Assembly: GCA_026874595.1 (NCBI GenBank)
Contig: CM049308.1
Location: forward strand, 11,931,501-11,995,500
Direction: 5' to 3'
Length of the DNA: 64,000 nucleotides
Source of the DNA: Sipunculus nudus
Lineage: Eukaryota; Annelida; Sipuncula; Golfingiida; Sipunculidae
In this document: in pieces, positions 27,401-42,400 of the stretch
How positions within the stretch are numbered: the first letter of the stretch is position 1
Layout: the number at the start of each line of letters is the position of its first letter
Translations under genes and position numbers: made by a program
Notes under the pieces: model-generated
What the model was told of the DNA's origin: nothing
What the model saw: the letters and a program-made list of their open reading frames with translations, nothing else
Database searches by the model: none

Positions 27401-30400
27401 TTTTGTTGTGTATGTTATAAAGCTTTCCCAGGGCTATATTTGTGTAAATTTTTTTTCCGGATCGGTCAAACGGTTCCTGAGATATATGGGTTTATGTGTG
27501 GAAACAGACGCACAAACGGACGCTGGGCAGAGACGAAAGGTCAGAGGTCAAGGTCACTTGGTTAGGCACCAGTTCACATGTGACCCGATAATTTGTGTAA
27601 GTTTCGGAAAAATCTGTCCAGTAGTCTCAGAGGAGTTCTCCGGAAAGGAACGCGGCGGCGGCGGCGGCGGTGGCGGAACCCGGTCAAAAACATAGTATCC
27701 GCAAAACTTCGTTTTGGCGGATACAAATATGAAGATATCATTGATATTGACTTATATTTTAAATGACATGTTCATTGTACTGAAAGAATAATTTAAAATA
27801 AAAATAAAACAAAATTCCTGTAAAGATACTGTCTAACCTAACATAGCTTACTTTTCTATTTTGGCAAATTCTTAAATTTTCATTTGTATACTGTTTAAGT
27901 TAAAAGAGATACACAGTAGTCAAAACATCATTACCTTCCTGGAGTGAGCTAGTGCCAAGCCAGCTTAGTTACCCCAAACAATACCATCACCAGTATCAAA
28001 TAAACCAGTAATACATAACAGCTATGACCAATCATCAGGTACTGATGTTTACAAAGAACAAACTTTATGGTAATGCATTTCCAAGTAAACTTTATGGTAA
28101 CTAATCTGCTGCTTGTATCTATTTAGAGACAAAAGGCAAGTGCTTCCTTGCAGAGGGTCAAGTACGTACACTGAGACTTTTGGGTGGGGTTGGACTATAA
28201 GCATATTCTGTAGATCTCAACATGGAGTTTTGTTTACTTCTGAGGAAGGTGGCTTACACTTACTTTCTGTGCATTATCACTACCAGAGCAACTATGCACA
28301 ATACTTTATACTCATCTCTACTGAATTACTTATCAATAGTTCATGTTTAAGACATATTGTGTCATGACAAATGTAACAGGAAAATTCTAAAAATAAAGTA
28401 TCTTGAACAACATTGTTTTGCTATACATGAATTCTATTTTTGCAGGAGAAATATTTCACTTTTAACCAAGATATATTTTAAAAAAATTTATTATAATAAC
28501 GATTATAACATACCTTCAATAATTATAATACCTCAGATAACTTTAAGTTTGATTAAAATTTAGTCAGCTTATTAAAAATTATCCCTATATGAACAATTGT
28601 TTTTATGAACTTACCAACCAAAGACTTCAAGATTTATTTTCCCTTTTGTTTTTATACCTAATAACATTTATCATCTAAAAATAATATACTTGCCTTTTAC
28701 CCATGCAGAAATTCAGTAATATTTAAAGGCACCCATGCTTAATCTTTTAACCATAAGAATTTTCTTGTAATAAATAACATTAAAATTAATTATTTAGATC
28801 AAAACCAGCTGAATGGAATAAAATAGTAAACATTAACAGAGATGCAATAATTTCATCTTTCATCCCAAATTAACAGTAATTAATGTCTTCACTTTACCTG
28901 AGTATTGAAGCACCCTGGTGTTACACAGCTGTCCGTGACAGTTAGAAACCCAGCATGAACTGACACCAGGATTCCATAATGATACATCGGTTTCCGTGTT
29001 CCAAGCCCACACACTGTGGTGTTGCCAAACACTCCAATGTCAAGGGATTCTGTCTGACAAACACACCCACAGACAGCCCAGAGCACTGAATGATTTACTT
29101 ACCAGCTATGGAAATTATCTCATACTCTATCATAAAGCTGCATGACACATTTTCACGTTTATGATTTAGAGGGAAAACTTGATATTTTAACTAATACTTT
29201 GATTCAATTTCTTTCAATAAAGGGTTTCTTGTATTTTACAGAAATACTGTATATTTATGCTTATAATATAATAAGTATACATTATCATATATAAATATAT
29301 ATATTATTTATTTACTTTAATATTTATTTTAATTGTAATTAAACTTCATGTTATTTTGATGGAGATATGATTTTTCTTAAAAATCTATTTTCCCCCTAAA
29401 ATATACAGATTTTACATATGACAATGAATCAACTGATTGAGTGGAATAATACATACATACATATATAATATATATATACACACATATATATATATATAAA
29501 TAAAATTATGTATAAAACCATGCAATACAAGGAACTTGATTCAATGGTGCACAAGTAAATAATAAATGATTAAATACTTAATGAGTAATGCTAATGTTAA
29601 CCATCCAAATGTTGAAAAACTGAAACAGACTAAATTTTAATCAAACTTAAAGTTATCTGAGGTATTATAATTATTGAAGGTATGTTATAATCGTTATTAT
29701 AATAAAAACTGAAACAGTCAAACTCTACAGAATGGAAGGAATAAGGTAATTTACATGTAAAGGTACAACCATAATATAATTTCCCTTTGTATAAGCATGT
29801 CATCTAACATTGTTTTTAAATTATTGAGTGCCGGTGATTTGGTGCCTGATCATGTAGTCTGAGTGTGAGAAATCTAGGCTCCCTTGAGCTTCAGTAGTAA
29901 ATCATACAAGGTTATCAATAATCAAATTCCAGCATGCACAGAAGACTGTTGAAGGGTCTTGCTGTCTGAGGCAATGGAGAACTTGTTTATATTCTTCAAA
30001 GAAACTGCTGCATTGGAAACTATTTTGCCTCCAAATAGCAGCTAGGGTCTGCACATGGAAAATGTTAACAATATGGCAAGTGATTATGTAATACAAATTT
30101 TCCAGACTGATGGAAGTTTACTGAATCTCCAAGATTTAAGAATTACATATTGAAGAATATTTAAGATTTTTCAATAACTGAAAAGGCACAAGTATAGTGT
30201 AATGTAATGTTACCACTGTAAAAACCTGGTATTATTTAAGTGACATTGTGTAATGCATGGTCCAACTGATCTTACAAAAAAAAAAAAAAAATTACATATT
30301 TTGGCCTTATAATATATATATTGGTTCACTTCCATGTGGTTTCTACATAAATTTTCAAATATATTTCCCCCAAAAAATAAGTTTATAAAAAACAATCTGT

Positions 30401-33400
30401 TCTACAAGTGACTCAGTTCAAAATGCTTAAAGGACTGATTCTATCAAGCCTCTCTGATCTGAAAATTGTTGCCACTGGCCATGTATGTAATGCAAAGAGA
30501 GAATACCATGACTGCTGAGCTTTTTCAAACAGACTGATACTCACAACAGACAAAATTATAAATTACCAAAAAGGTTCCCTCGTCTTATTAATACCCAAAA
30601 TTAACTTCATAATAATTAAGGTGTACATTTTTGGTCCTGGAAGCTTTGGCTATGATTGTGTTATATAAACTTAATTTCATAGTGTTATCACAAGACAGTG
30701 AAGGCATAAAGCTGTACATGGAACTTGCTGACATACCTTACTTTGTAATTACTGACAAATGTTAATTAATAATTACCTACCTGTATAACGAGAACTCCAC
30801 CAGCAGGTGAGGAGAAGGTACGTTCGCCGTAATTAAACATCCACTTGGCTTATGGTTACCATCCTGTTCTATAGAGACCACCAAATGATCACTGGCGTCG
30901 CTGAAGCACCATGGAAATTGGCAATAAACACACATTGGTGTATCAGCCACAGTGATATCCTACCCATCAGGGAATCTCTTGGTTTTCATTCTGGACAGAG
31001 GTTACATACTCGTATAAATTTGGCCGCTGATGCATTGAACCTGAGAAGGTGCTGATGCTGTATTGATTGTTGTGATTCTGAATACCCTAGCTGTCTTCTT
31101 ACAACCTGAGAGTTGTTGGTTACTATAGTAACTTGGTCGTTACATGACATGTTGCATGTTACCTTAGGCCATCTCACTTCCTCCATTCTATAAGATTAAT
31201 ATATACCTGAGGCCTGTACCCCGCGGAGTAAAACTTCAATCACCAGGGTCTCGTTACAATCTAATTACTCAAGGACTTTAATTAGAGACAGTTACACCTG
31301 GTCCCAAACTTCTCACCTTACTCCTGCTAGATGAGTATTGATTTGCAGAGCATCTGTCATGAACAGCCTTTAACTTAAAGGGTTCAGACTAAAAGAACTG
31401 AATTTTCTTTGTCAGATGAACAGTTTCTGATGATTCTAATATTCCGGCTATAACTACTACTACTAATCATAATAAATAAAAGTTAACAATAAATGTAATA
31501 ATATAAACTGTACAAATTCCACATCCAATGCCACAAAGAAATTGCAATGAGAATAATAATAATTATAATAATTATAATGGTAAGAATACTAATAAATTTA
31601 ATAAAAATAATAACTACAACATTAAAATTAATGACAAAAACAAATAACAATTACACAAGTTGTGCTATATGGGGTAAACAATGTATAGAAAATTTCTTTA
31701 CACAAAACAACTAGAATTTCATTACTACCAGTGACAGTATTGAATGACCTCTTCCAATTTTATTCAAACTATAAAATAGGGCACAGGTCTGACTGAAGGG
31801 CTCACTTTTTTAAATTTTTTTTGTATTATGCAACATATATGGACACCAAAAAGAGACTAATTCTCAAAGTGCTAAAATTGTGTTATGACCCTATAGCTGG
31901 CAGAATATAACATTCCCTCCAATTCTGGACATGTAGCAGTTAAAACTAGAATGATTTTGCATTGAGAGATGTCTCCGTTCCCAAGGGCCTCCCATTCCAA
32001 AATTGAGGAAAACATACAGACTACTTCAAGTGTTCACTGGTGTTCATAAAAATTGTCTATTTCTGATGATTTGGCCTTGAAGACAAGGTCAAGGTCACTG
32101 GTTTTGAAAACTTCTGAGATTTTGGTAGAAACAATTCACATATCAAATTTTACAAAAAAATGTTGAGTGGGTCAAAAGTTATAGCCTCAACAAAATATTT
32201 ATATTTCTGCTGATTTGACCTTGAAGACTAATGTCAAGGTAACTGTTTTTTTAACATCTCTGAAACTCTGGTTGAAAAATTTCATAACTAAATTTTGATG
32301 AGAATATACTGAGTGATTCAAAAGTTATAGCATTCACAAATAATTTCTAACTTTGTTGAAACAACTTGTGTGTCAAACATGAGGAAAGAATATGCAGTGC
32401 TTTCAAAAGTTATAACATTCATAAGAAATCAAAATGATGAGCAATCATTCTGATTTGACCTTGAAGATAAAGGTCAAGGTCATCAGTTTTCAGACTCTTC
32501 AGAAACTTGGTTGGAACAATTAGTGTTTCAAATTTGAGGTAAAAATATATGTTGTTTTAAAACTAATGGGGTTCCCCAAAATTTGACTTTGATGGTGATG
32601 GTCAAGGTTACTGGTTTTCAAATGTATCTGAGATATTGGTGGAAACTATTGAATTTCAAATTTCATGAAAAAATATTGAGTGGTTCAAAAGTTATTGTGT
32701 TCCCAGGAAATGACACAGATGAGAATGATGATGACAGACCAACAATATATCTCCCCCATGGGAGGGGAGACATAATACCAGTATTATATAACTTATTGGT
32801 TAGCATCTTTATCAGAAAAAATATTAGATATGCCTTAGGAGCAGCAATGCTGGCCTTTAATCAAATTTTATGAGAACAAGGGACCCATGGGTCACAGCGC
32901 TCAGCTGAAGTTTGAAATATTTGCAAATGTAAAATATGCAAAATATTCTATTGTAATGTTTTCATATATATAAGCATATGAGAAGCTAAGAGGAAAGGGG
33001 CCCTCCTACTTGGTTATAGTACAGTTCTAAATATATGATTGCTAAACTAATACTCTGACAAGACTGTCATGAAGAAAAAGAGTAAAAGTTATGAGATATT
33101 ATGATGCATATGTAAAATTTACAGACAGAGAGACAATTGGACAGAATGGACTAATACCTTTATTACACTTTCAAGGGAATAATGCATTTAAGTTTATATT
33201 AAAGCCTATTTTTTTAACATATCCACTTTTTCCATTAAAAGTTTTTATCAGATTCATTTTTTTTTACAAGTTTTATAAATTTGTAATAAAAATCTGAAAA
33301 TATAAGTTAAAATATCAGAATTCTAAGTTGCAATCATTATTTATCCAGAGTGTATCTGCTATTGGGTCATATTATGCATTCACATATATTTTATTATTTT

Positions 33401-36400
33401 TAAACACAAATGTTTAAACTGAATTTAAAAGAAAATAATGCAACAACATGGCATCTTCAAGATTATTCCTTGAATCACAATTAAAAAGTTTTGTACATAG
33501 GAGTTTTCAGTACATGCTTAATTTTATCAACAAAAATAAAAGATTCAGTAAATCTGATAAAATAAAACATCTTTTCAAATAAAGTATACACACTGTTGGT
33601 TGAATGAGGAACAAAGAATAATTGTGCTAATTACAATCTCAGCTATAATTTATTACTGGAATTAATAGTCAAATTCACACCAGGTGGAGTTTTTACTCTT
33701 CTGAAGTAAGGAATTACTTATCTGATGAACATCCACACTTTCTTAGCAATACACCACTTTGTGGACACAATTAAATGTACACTTTAATCATTGTAACCCT
33801 GGTGGTACAATACAGAATCTAAAATGTAGCATAGATAACCTAGAATAAGAATGAATCATATACAGAAAATAATAACATTCATCTAGTTTATGCACCATCT
33901 GGGGGGGGGGGGGGGAGTGCAGGGCAGAGGGGAAGCCTGCTGGTAGTGGCCAAGCTGAGCCAAGGCAAGGTGCCTGGGGTGGGTTACATAATGCAAGTGA
34001 AGGCTGTACTACTAGGTGGGCTAGATGTAAACAACACTTGACATGGTGTATGAAAACGTGAATGAAAGCTATTCTTTTCAATCAATGCCTTTCAAATTTC
34101 AGATTTTAAAGATAAAATCCTTATGTATATATGCTGTAAAAATTAAATCAACAGTGCTTACGGGGAAGAAACATGCCATAGCCAAAGATGGACAAAATTT
34201 AAGGTATTGATTTTTATGTACATGTATGCTAATAACTTAAAAAATTTGGAAAACTCAGATCTAATTTTGGGTAAACAATTGAATCTTGATTAAATAAAGT
34301 TATACCCCTGGAAAAAAAACCTCCAGCTTCAGCAATTCTCATTTTAAGTGAGTAAATATATTTATTGAATCTAAAAAAAAAATTGCATTATATTTGGGCC
34401 CATAACTTCAAAACAATAAGCAATACTGACCTAATTTTTGGTATGTTCAAGGAAAATGTATGGAAGAATATGAATACTAACTATGATTAAAAAAAGTTAT
34501 GTGGTTTTGATATTAGGCAGTCTTTAAGTGTAACAATGACTTTTTTTATGGAAAACAGGTTTTTTTTCTTAATATTTCAAAGGAAAGAAGCCCTAGTGAC
34601 CCAATTTTTGGTATGGTAGGAGATTTTGTGGACATCTAGCCGTATGCAAAATTTTGGATTAATAGGTCCAACGGTTTCAAAACTTGATCTGTTAACGGCC
34701 GGGCGGACGACAGACAATAGACCACGACTATAGCTCAGATGACTTATAGTCAGCTGAGCTAAAAAGGAAACTTCTCCCAGGAAGGATGGGTTCAACCCCC
34801 CTAGAAACATCCCCCCCCCCCTGGATCCTTCCCTGACATTCCTGATCTGGCATAATCAGTATAGAAACCTAAAATACACCACATGCCACAGACAATGTGC
34901 TGCACAGCCATTAAAACTACACTCTGTAACAAATCGAATTTTAAACTACCTTGCTGAAGGAATCAAGCAGCAATCTTCATATTTTTTTCAATTAATATGT
35001 ACATGTATATGTTCACTGAAATCAAGTAATGACATTTACGGACACCCTGAAGAGCATATAATTTACAGTTGAATGTTTGTCAAAATATTAGTCATATGAA
35101 AATGTCAATGATTTCTAAATATATTCTTATATGTTTAAATATACCTCAGTGTTGGGAAACAACTGTGCATTTATTTTATCCACTGGCCTGTTAATTTGGG
35201 AAGTGTCTTCTGAATCAACAATCAAAGGCACTAACGGCATGAAGATAATCACTGCAGCACTACTGGTTGTATTTAGTCTTTTTTTAAGACATATTAAACC
35301 TGGGTTCTAAACAAACAGGGTAAAATGCTCTGAATTTAATGAAGCATGCAAAAGCTGCAAAATTGGTCAATTTGACTGTGGATTTATGCACTTAATGTTT
35401 ACCATTGCACTGAGTGTTAAAATTTTAATTTTCTGTAATAGAAAGTGTTTTGCTAACATATATCTGTTATCAGCATGGTGTTAAAAGACCTCCATTGTTG
35501 AACCCACTGTCTGTTACCATGTATCTTATCCTAACATCAAGTATTCTGTACAATAATGTCATATGTTTGCTTGGAGACCACATGGAAAAAGTGTAGATAA
35601 CAATGTTAGCATCACAGATACAGGTGTGACTGAATTGTACATAACGCAATATGCCTTTATATGCTGCACTGTTGAGAATGTATTACTCACAGGTAAATAA
35701 TGAAAATCCCACTAATGTCAGGTGTTCACTGAACATTGTTTTTTGATAACCGTATTTTCTCAAATAATTCGGAATGAAAAAAATAATTACGATCTTGGAA
35801 TTACAAAATAAAAAAATAAACAAGGGACCTATGGGTCACGGCGCTCAGCTGTTATATATGATAAAAAAATATGATTTAGAAATGAGGCACATGCTGGTTT
35901 TGTGTGGTAATAAGTTTAAGCTGTATTATGAGTTGTTGTTGTTTAGCTTATGTATGATTTTGATAGTACCTTTGGAGACAGAGAAGAGAATTGATTTCAT
36001 TTATTTTATTAACAAATGGAGTACTATTGTCACACAGATTTTGACTTGGCCATATAACTTATAAGCAGAACATATAATGTAAGAGTTAAGCTATTTATTA
36101 AAACAAGGGACCTATGGGTCATGACGCTCAGCTGTTATATATGATAAAAAAATATTATTTAGAAATGAGGCACATGCTGGTTTTGTGTGGTAATTTATAT
36201 AAGCTGTATTATGAGTTGTTGTTGATTAGCTTATGTATGATTTTGATAGTACCTTTGGAGACAGGGAAGAGAATTGATTTCATTTATTTTATTAACAAAT
36301 GGAGTACTATTGTCACACAGATTTTGACTTGGCCATATAACTTATAAGCAGAACATATAAGAGTTTAACTATTTATTAAAAAAAATTACAAATATTGTCC

Positions 36401-39400
36401 CAAATATAATTTTTATTAAAAATAATAAGAGAATCATATGATTTTTTAAAATGAAATAGAACTGATATGATTATTAAAATAATATTAAAGAATATATTCA
36501 TGAATGCACTCATGAATACATTTTGAAAGTATTTGCACGAGTATTCATATACTTTCATTTTTACCTGAATTCCCATTCTTTATGCAAGAAATTTTATAAT
36601 GGAGTACATAATCATATTCGTATTTAAATACAATTACAAAGTATTCGCACCATGTCTGGTATTTATTCAGTTTTCACCAAACAATGATGTTGAGAATCCA
36701 GAATATACAAAATTCACACATTTAAATAATGATCATAAGTACCTGGTTTTATGGCTTTTATTTATATTAAAAAATAACTGTAAAAAATTCATTTTGGACT
36801 AATTTCATATCAATGTACACACTAGACACAGTAGGAATCTAGATTAATATTATCAACTGCTTCTTTGTCTATCATTAATTTCCTTCATATGATCCCTAAT
36901 GATTAGTAATGAATAATATGATTTACTTCTTAATCATTAAAATTGAACTGAAAAATGCCATAGGTGACTGCATGGTGTTATTTGGAATATGTGACATTCT
37001 ACCCATCGATACAAGATTCTTATATCATCAGTAACTGCAAGTTAATTTCCTGTTATTATAAACTAACAAATTCCCTTTCTATTTTTCTTTAATTTGTTAT
37101 TAAAAACCAATAAAAATTTATTAATTTATTATTTATTGTTATGTTGTTGGTTAAAACTACTAGATGAGTTGGGTTGGACACCTGGATCAACTGTGGCTGG
37201 CCATAAGCTGCCTGGATTCCTGTATGCCTCGCCTCAAGCGTGCATAATTTGATGAAAGGTCAACAAGGTCAACATACAGGTGACTCAAGAGGGGCTGGAG
37301 AGAGCTAAAGTCTGACAGGGTCTCATAAAAAACATTAATAAAAGCTACAATTTTTGGCCAATTTCTTTCAGCTTTCTAAACTAAAAAGCTGAAATCCTTA
37401 TGTGTGCATGATATGAAAATTATATCAACAGTGCTCACGGGAAACAAACGTGCCATGGTCACAGTTGGGCAAAATTTAAGGTACTAGTTTTATATTTATA
37501 CTAATAACTTATAAAATTTGAAAAATTCAGAACAAATTTTGGGTATTCAATTGAATCTTGATTAAATAATGTTACATCCCTGACAAAAAAATCTCTAGCT
37601 TCAGCAATGCCCTTGTTAAGGGAGTAAATATATTTCTTGATTTTTTACAAAGTGCATTATGTTTGGGCCCATAACTTAAAACAATTAAGGAATACTGACA
37701 TCATTTCTGGCATGTGCATAGAGAATGAAAAATATGTATATTATTTATGATTAAAGTCAGATCAGTGGTTTTGATATTAGGCAGTCTTGAAGTGTAACAA
37801 TGGGTTTTTAATTGAAAAATGAAGTTTTTCATTAATATCTCGAAGGTATTAAGTCCTAGTGACCAAATCCTTGGCATGGTAGGGGATTTTGGAGACATCT
37901 AACTGTATGCCGAATTTAAGGAACTAAGCTGGGGAGCTGAGCTCTTGCAAACTGCATAATACTAGCTTGATGTAAACAATATGTTACATGGTGCTTGAAA
38001 ACTTGATTAAAATCTACAGTTTTTGATCAACTGGTTTCAAATTTTTGGTGTTAACAGTTGAAATGCTAACAAAAACATGCTGTGAAAATTAAATCCACAG
38101 TACTTACAGGAAAGAAACGTGAAATGGTCAAAATTGGGCAAAATTTAAGGTACCAATTTTTTATTTTTATTAATATTTTAAAAATTTTAAAAGATTTTCA
38201 TCTAATTTTGGGTATACAATTTAATTTTGATTAATTAAAGTTATATTACTGGAAAAAAGGTCCATAGCTTTAACATTTTTTGTGTTAAGTGATCAAATAT
38301 CTTTCCTGATTTTTTACAAAATGCATTATGTTTGGGCCCATAACTTTTTTAAATTAAATAATACAGACATAATTTCTGGCATGTACATAGGAACTATATA
38401 GAGGAATATTTATGGTAAATATGAGGAAAAACAGATGAGTGGTTTTGATATTAGGCAGTCCTGAAGTGTGAAAATAGGTTTTTAATATAAAATTGAGGTT
38501 TTTCCTTAATTTCTCAAAGGAACAAAGTTGCAAAGACCCAGTTTTCGGCTTGGTAGGAGATCTTGGGGACATCTAACATTATGCCGAATTTTGGATTCCT
38601 AGGTCTTACGGTTTCAAAACGTGCCACATCTATGGACGGACGGACGGACGGACGACGGACAATGGACCACGACTATAGCTCAGATGACTTATAGTCAGCT
38701 GAGCTAAAAAAATAATCCAATTTAATCAAAATTCCTTTCCTGAAGTCCAAATTCTTCCCATATTCATATCATTATCTTTTCATTATATGATCATCTGAAT
38801 AGTGTGTCAGGTAAGAGTCAATTGTCCTAGCTAGCCTGCTGTTACACAATTTCATATTTTGTTTCAGGTACACATCGATTACCGATGCCTGACACAAAAG
38901 TTATGATCTGTTGGTCCTACAGCCAGATATTTGCATATCTAATGAAATTCTTTGAACCCCAGAATGGAGTGTCGAAAAGAGATTTCCAGCATCACAGCAT
39001 GTTTAAGCCCTCCTTCCGAATAGATTTATAGAATCAAACATTGTTAGGTCAATATAATGGCAATATGTAAAAGAATGCCCTGTACAAGTTAAGTTATATA
39101 CAGAGGAACAACATAATTCTTGAACAATCTGGATGTTGTCCAATCCTTTTTAATTTTATTATTTGGTTTGAACAGTATTATTTATACTGGATTACAACTT
39201 TAGCTGTTTTGGCTAATAGAGAAGCTCTCCTGAATTTAATGTCATGGAATTTCTTTCCTGCTGAAGATAAAATTATTTGTTATGTTAACACTACACAATA
39301 AACAATATCCAAACCTACACATCAATGTCATCAACTACATTTTTTTATTTTTTGAATTACCTTGATTTAACAATAACAGACAATGAAAGCAACAAAGGGA

Positions 39401-42400
39401 ATTGTCAATTACCTAAATGTGATTAAACTCTGATCACTTTTCAAAATGAAATATTATCTCCAGGAATAAGAGAAGAATAAAGACAAAATTTCCTAAAACT
39501 ACTTTGTACGTGGGATCCAACCTTTACATCCAAGAATGAGTCAACAATGTCAAATTTCCTGAAATAAAAATTCCTAGATTTCATGAAATCAGGAAATTTC
39601 ATTGAACGGTTCATGTCTTTATCTCCTTAACTTCTGCATTTGACTTCTAAAACTTTCCAGGTGGGACCCCTGTCACAAGTCCTTATTATAAACATTTGTA
39701 TTTACAATGTGGAAAAAAACTCCAGGGAGAGGTGTGCTAGTCCAAATCAATATCAAATAAAAACTACAGATCACCTGGGCCTGTTATTTATGTGCAGGAC
39801 GAACCAGTCTTTAGTGCCAAGTTCTGAGGATCGGTCTGCCACCTCACTTTGATAAATTATTAAAGGTCCGTGTGAAGCAATGGAACAAAGACAGCCAGAG
39901 ATCTGCTGATGGATCACCTGTGTTTCTTCCAACAAATTCTTATTAAAGATGTCTGTTGTCATGGCAACTTACCACAGCTAACAGGTATTCATCCTAATAG
40001 TTATACATATAAATATTTAGATGTCAGCTAATAGACTACCAGGTAATAAGGTAATAATTGCTGCACTAAATGTATATTATTAAATGTCCCTGACCTCAAA
40101 GTTGATATCAGATCATTGAATACCAATACCAATGATGTATAACTTAAAATTATAAATTATTGCAATTGTATAAATACAGCAGAATCACAGTAGTAAATGC
40201 CTTGAAAAAAAATTAAAATAAGGTGATTATATAATCATGAATTTAAAACAAGTGACCCATGGGTCATGACGCTCAGCTGCCAAGCATGACCTGTGACATC
40301 ATGGACTGAGATTCACAACTTCCAGTCAAATTTTGAAGAACCAATTTGCCAATTTGTTGAAAATTTTCTATGACAACAGAAATATATATCACCTATGTCT
40401 GGTAAAAACACAGTGAATTGATGGTCTGAGGAAAATGCATGATTGTTCAGCTATCAGGAACTATTCCAACAGCTTGCTTGAAACCTGTCAGTCTCAAAAG
40501 GACCACCACAAAGGGCAAATATAAGATCAAAATATATAGCAAAAATCAAGGAAATACATGCAAGAATTATTGAGAAACAGGTGCTTCTGTGTGAATTTTT
40601 ATTCAATACAAGCCAACTGTACTGCACTTTTATAAATGATGGTAATATTTATTCAGAAATATTTGACCCAATCCTTTACAAGATTACATAAATATACATC
40701 CAACTGCATTCACTTTAACTGTTCTTGAGATAAAATGATCAAAAGGAATTAAAAGATGGTTGCCTGGTGTCCATATTGGACTTCTGACAAGTCTGAAATC
40801 AGACAACAAACATTCTCTAAATCGGACCAAACATTAAAGAAAAATTACTGAAACTGCACTTAAGAAAGAATTTCTAAGGTGGCTAACTGGCAGACATAAT
40901 GGATTTCTGACAAGTATGACATTTGATATCCCACATTCTCCAATAAGAGACCAAACTTGGGGCAAATTATCCAGTAATGGATGCCCAAAATAATTCAAAA
41001 GGCATGTCCAGGCCCTCATATCAGATTTATAGATATGCAATTGTAAAAAGTGTAAGTCCAATATTTTTTATTATCACTCTGCTTTTCAATGGGGTCAGCA
41101 GGGTAGGTAAACTGCCAAACCTGAAAGAAAAGAAATGCAGAAAGCATGACTAAGAGTCTTGAAATAAAACAAAAAGCCATCCTAAATCAAGGTACACATC
41201 CACATATTATGAGAACAAACACTTGCTTTTATATGTGGTGATATATATTAAAATATTCAGATATCTAGGAAACTAAGTTTATTGCTAGGATTCCATAAAA
41301 TAAACTGCAAAATGTTCCCATCATCTTATAAATCAGTAGCTAAACCTTAATACTATACTCTCATAGTCTTAATGCCTGGCTGAAGCATTCTGACATCAGT
41401 GTTTTTGTTATGAAGTAAAGAGGTACTTATCACTGAGCCTTATCACTTAATAGGCTGATACAAAAGGGAGTCATATGTCACCAGTGTCACTCACAATTAC
41501 AGCCACACAGGGAGATGTACCAGCTGGAGTGGGATGGTTATATATACAAGAAAAATAGAGATGGTCTATAAAATAATTAATTGTGAACATCCCTGACCTA
41601 TGACCTTGGCCTTTTGCCCATATATCAACTGGATTCTTTCTAAATGATGGGTAACTACTAACCACTTAAATCTGGTGTAATTACTTGGCAACCAATGGGT
41701 GAATAACTTTGACCTGCAACCTTTAACCTGCTGACCAGCTGACCCCAAAATCACTAAGTTATTTATTCAAGCAAGAAGACCCATAAATATGAAGTTTGAG
41801 TCAAACTGAGTGATGCATAGATGTGGCATATGTGAAAGACTGAAGGTTTGGGTTGAACAGTTACACTTGAAATATGCTCACAAGCATTTAGAACAATTAA
41901 ATATTGTGACCTTGACCTTTGACTTTTTGACCTCAACATCAATAGGCTTCTTCCCTTATTGGTAGGTAAGCCATATATGACAGATGGAAGGTACAGATTG
42001 AAAAGTTTGCCTGAAAAAGACTCCACGCAAGAAGTGGGTGCTGTGAACTTGACCTTTGACCTCAAAATCAACAGGTCTTTTCCCCTGTTGGCAGAGAAGC
42101 GATATCAGTGCTGGAAGATTTGGAATGAAAAGTCTAGTTTGAAATGTGTCCACAACCTTTTCAAAGAAGTGGATCCTGTGACCCTGACCTTTGACCTTGT
42201 GACCTCAAAATCTATAGGATTCTTCTCCAACTTAGTAGGTGAGCTATATGTGAAAGATCAAAGAATTGGGAAGAAAGGGTTGACTTAAAATGCATCCACA
42301 GGCTTTTCAAAGAAGAGGCTCCTGTGACCTTGACCTTTGGACCTAAAAAAAATTATGGTTCTTCCCCTGTTGGTAGGTGAGCTGTATGTGAAAGATGGAA

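Noticed and set aside
27363-27695. 110-codon frame ending in a Gly run
   Set aside because: Reads through the element's last monomer and its GCGGCG run; not a gene.
33788-34081. 97-codon minus-strand frame with a Pro run
   Set aside because: The Pro run is the G16 tract; the frame lies in a dispersed element.
35774-36347. Two similar open frames of 96 and 77 codons
   Set aside because: Copies of a recently duplicated 283-bp repeat; no start context, homology or splice support.
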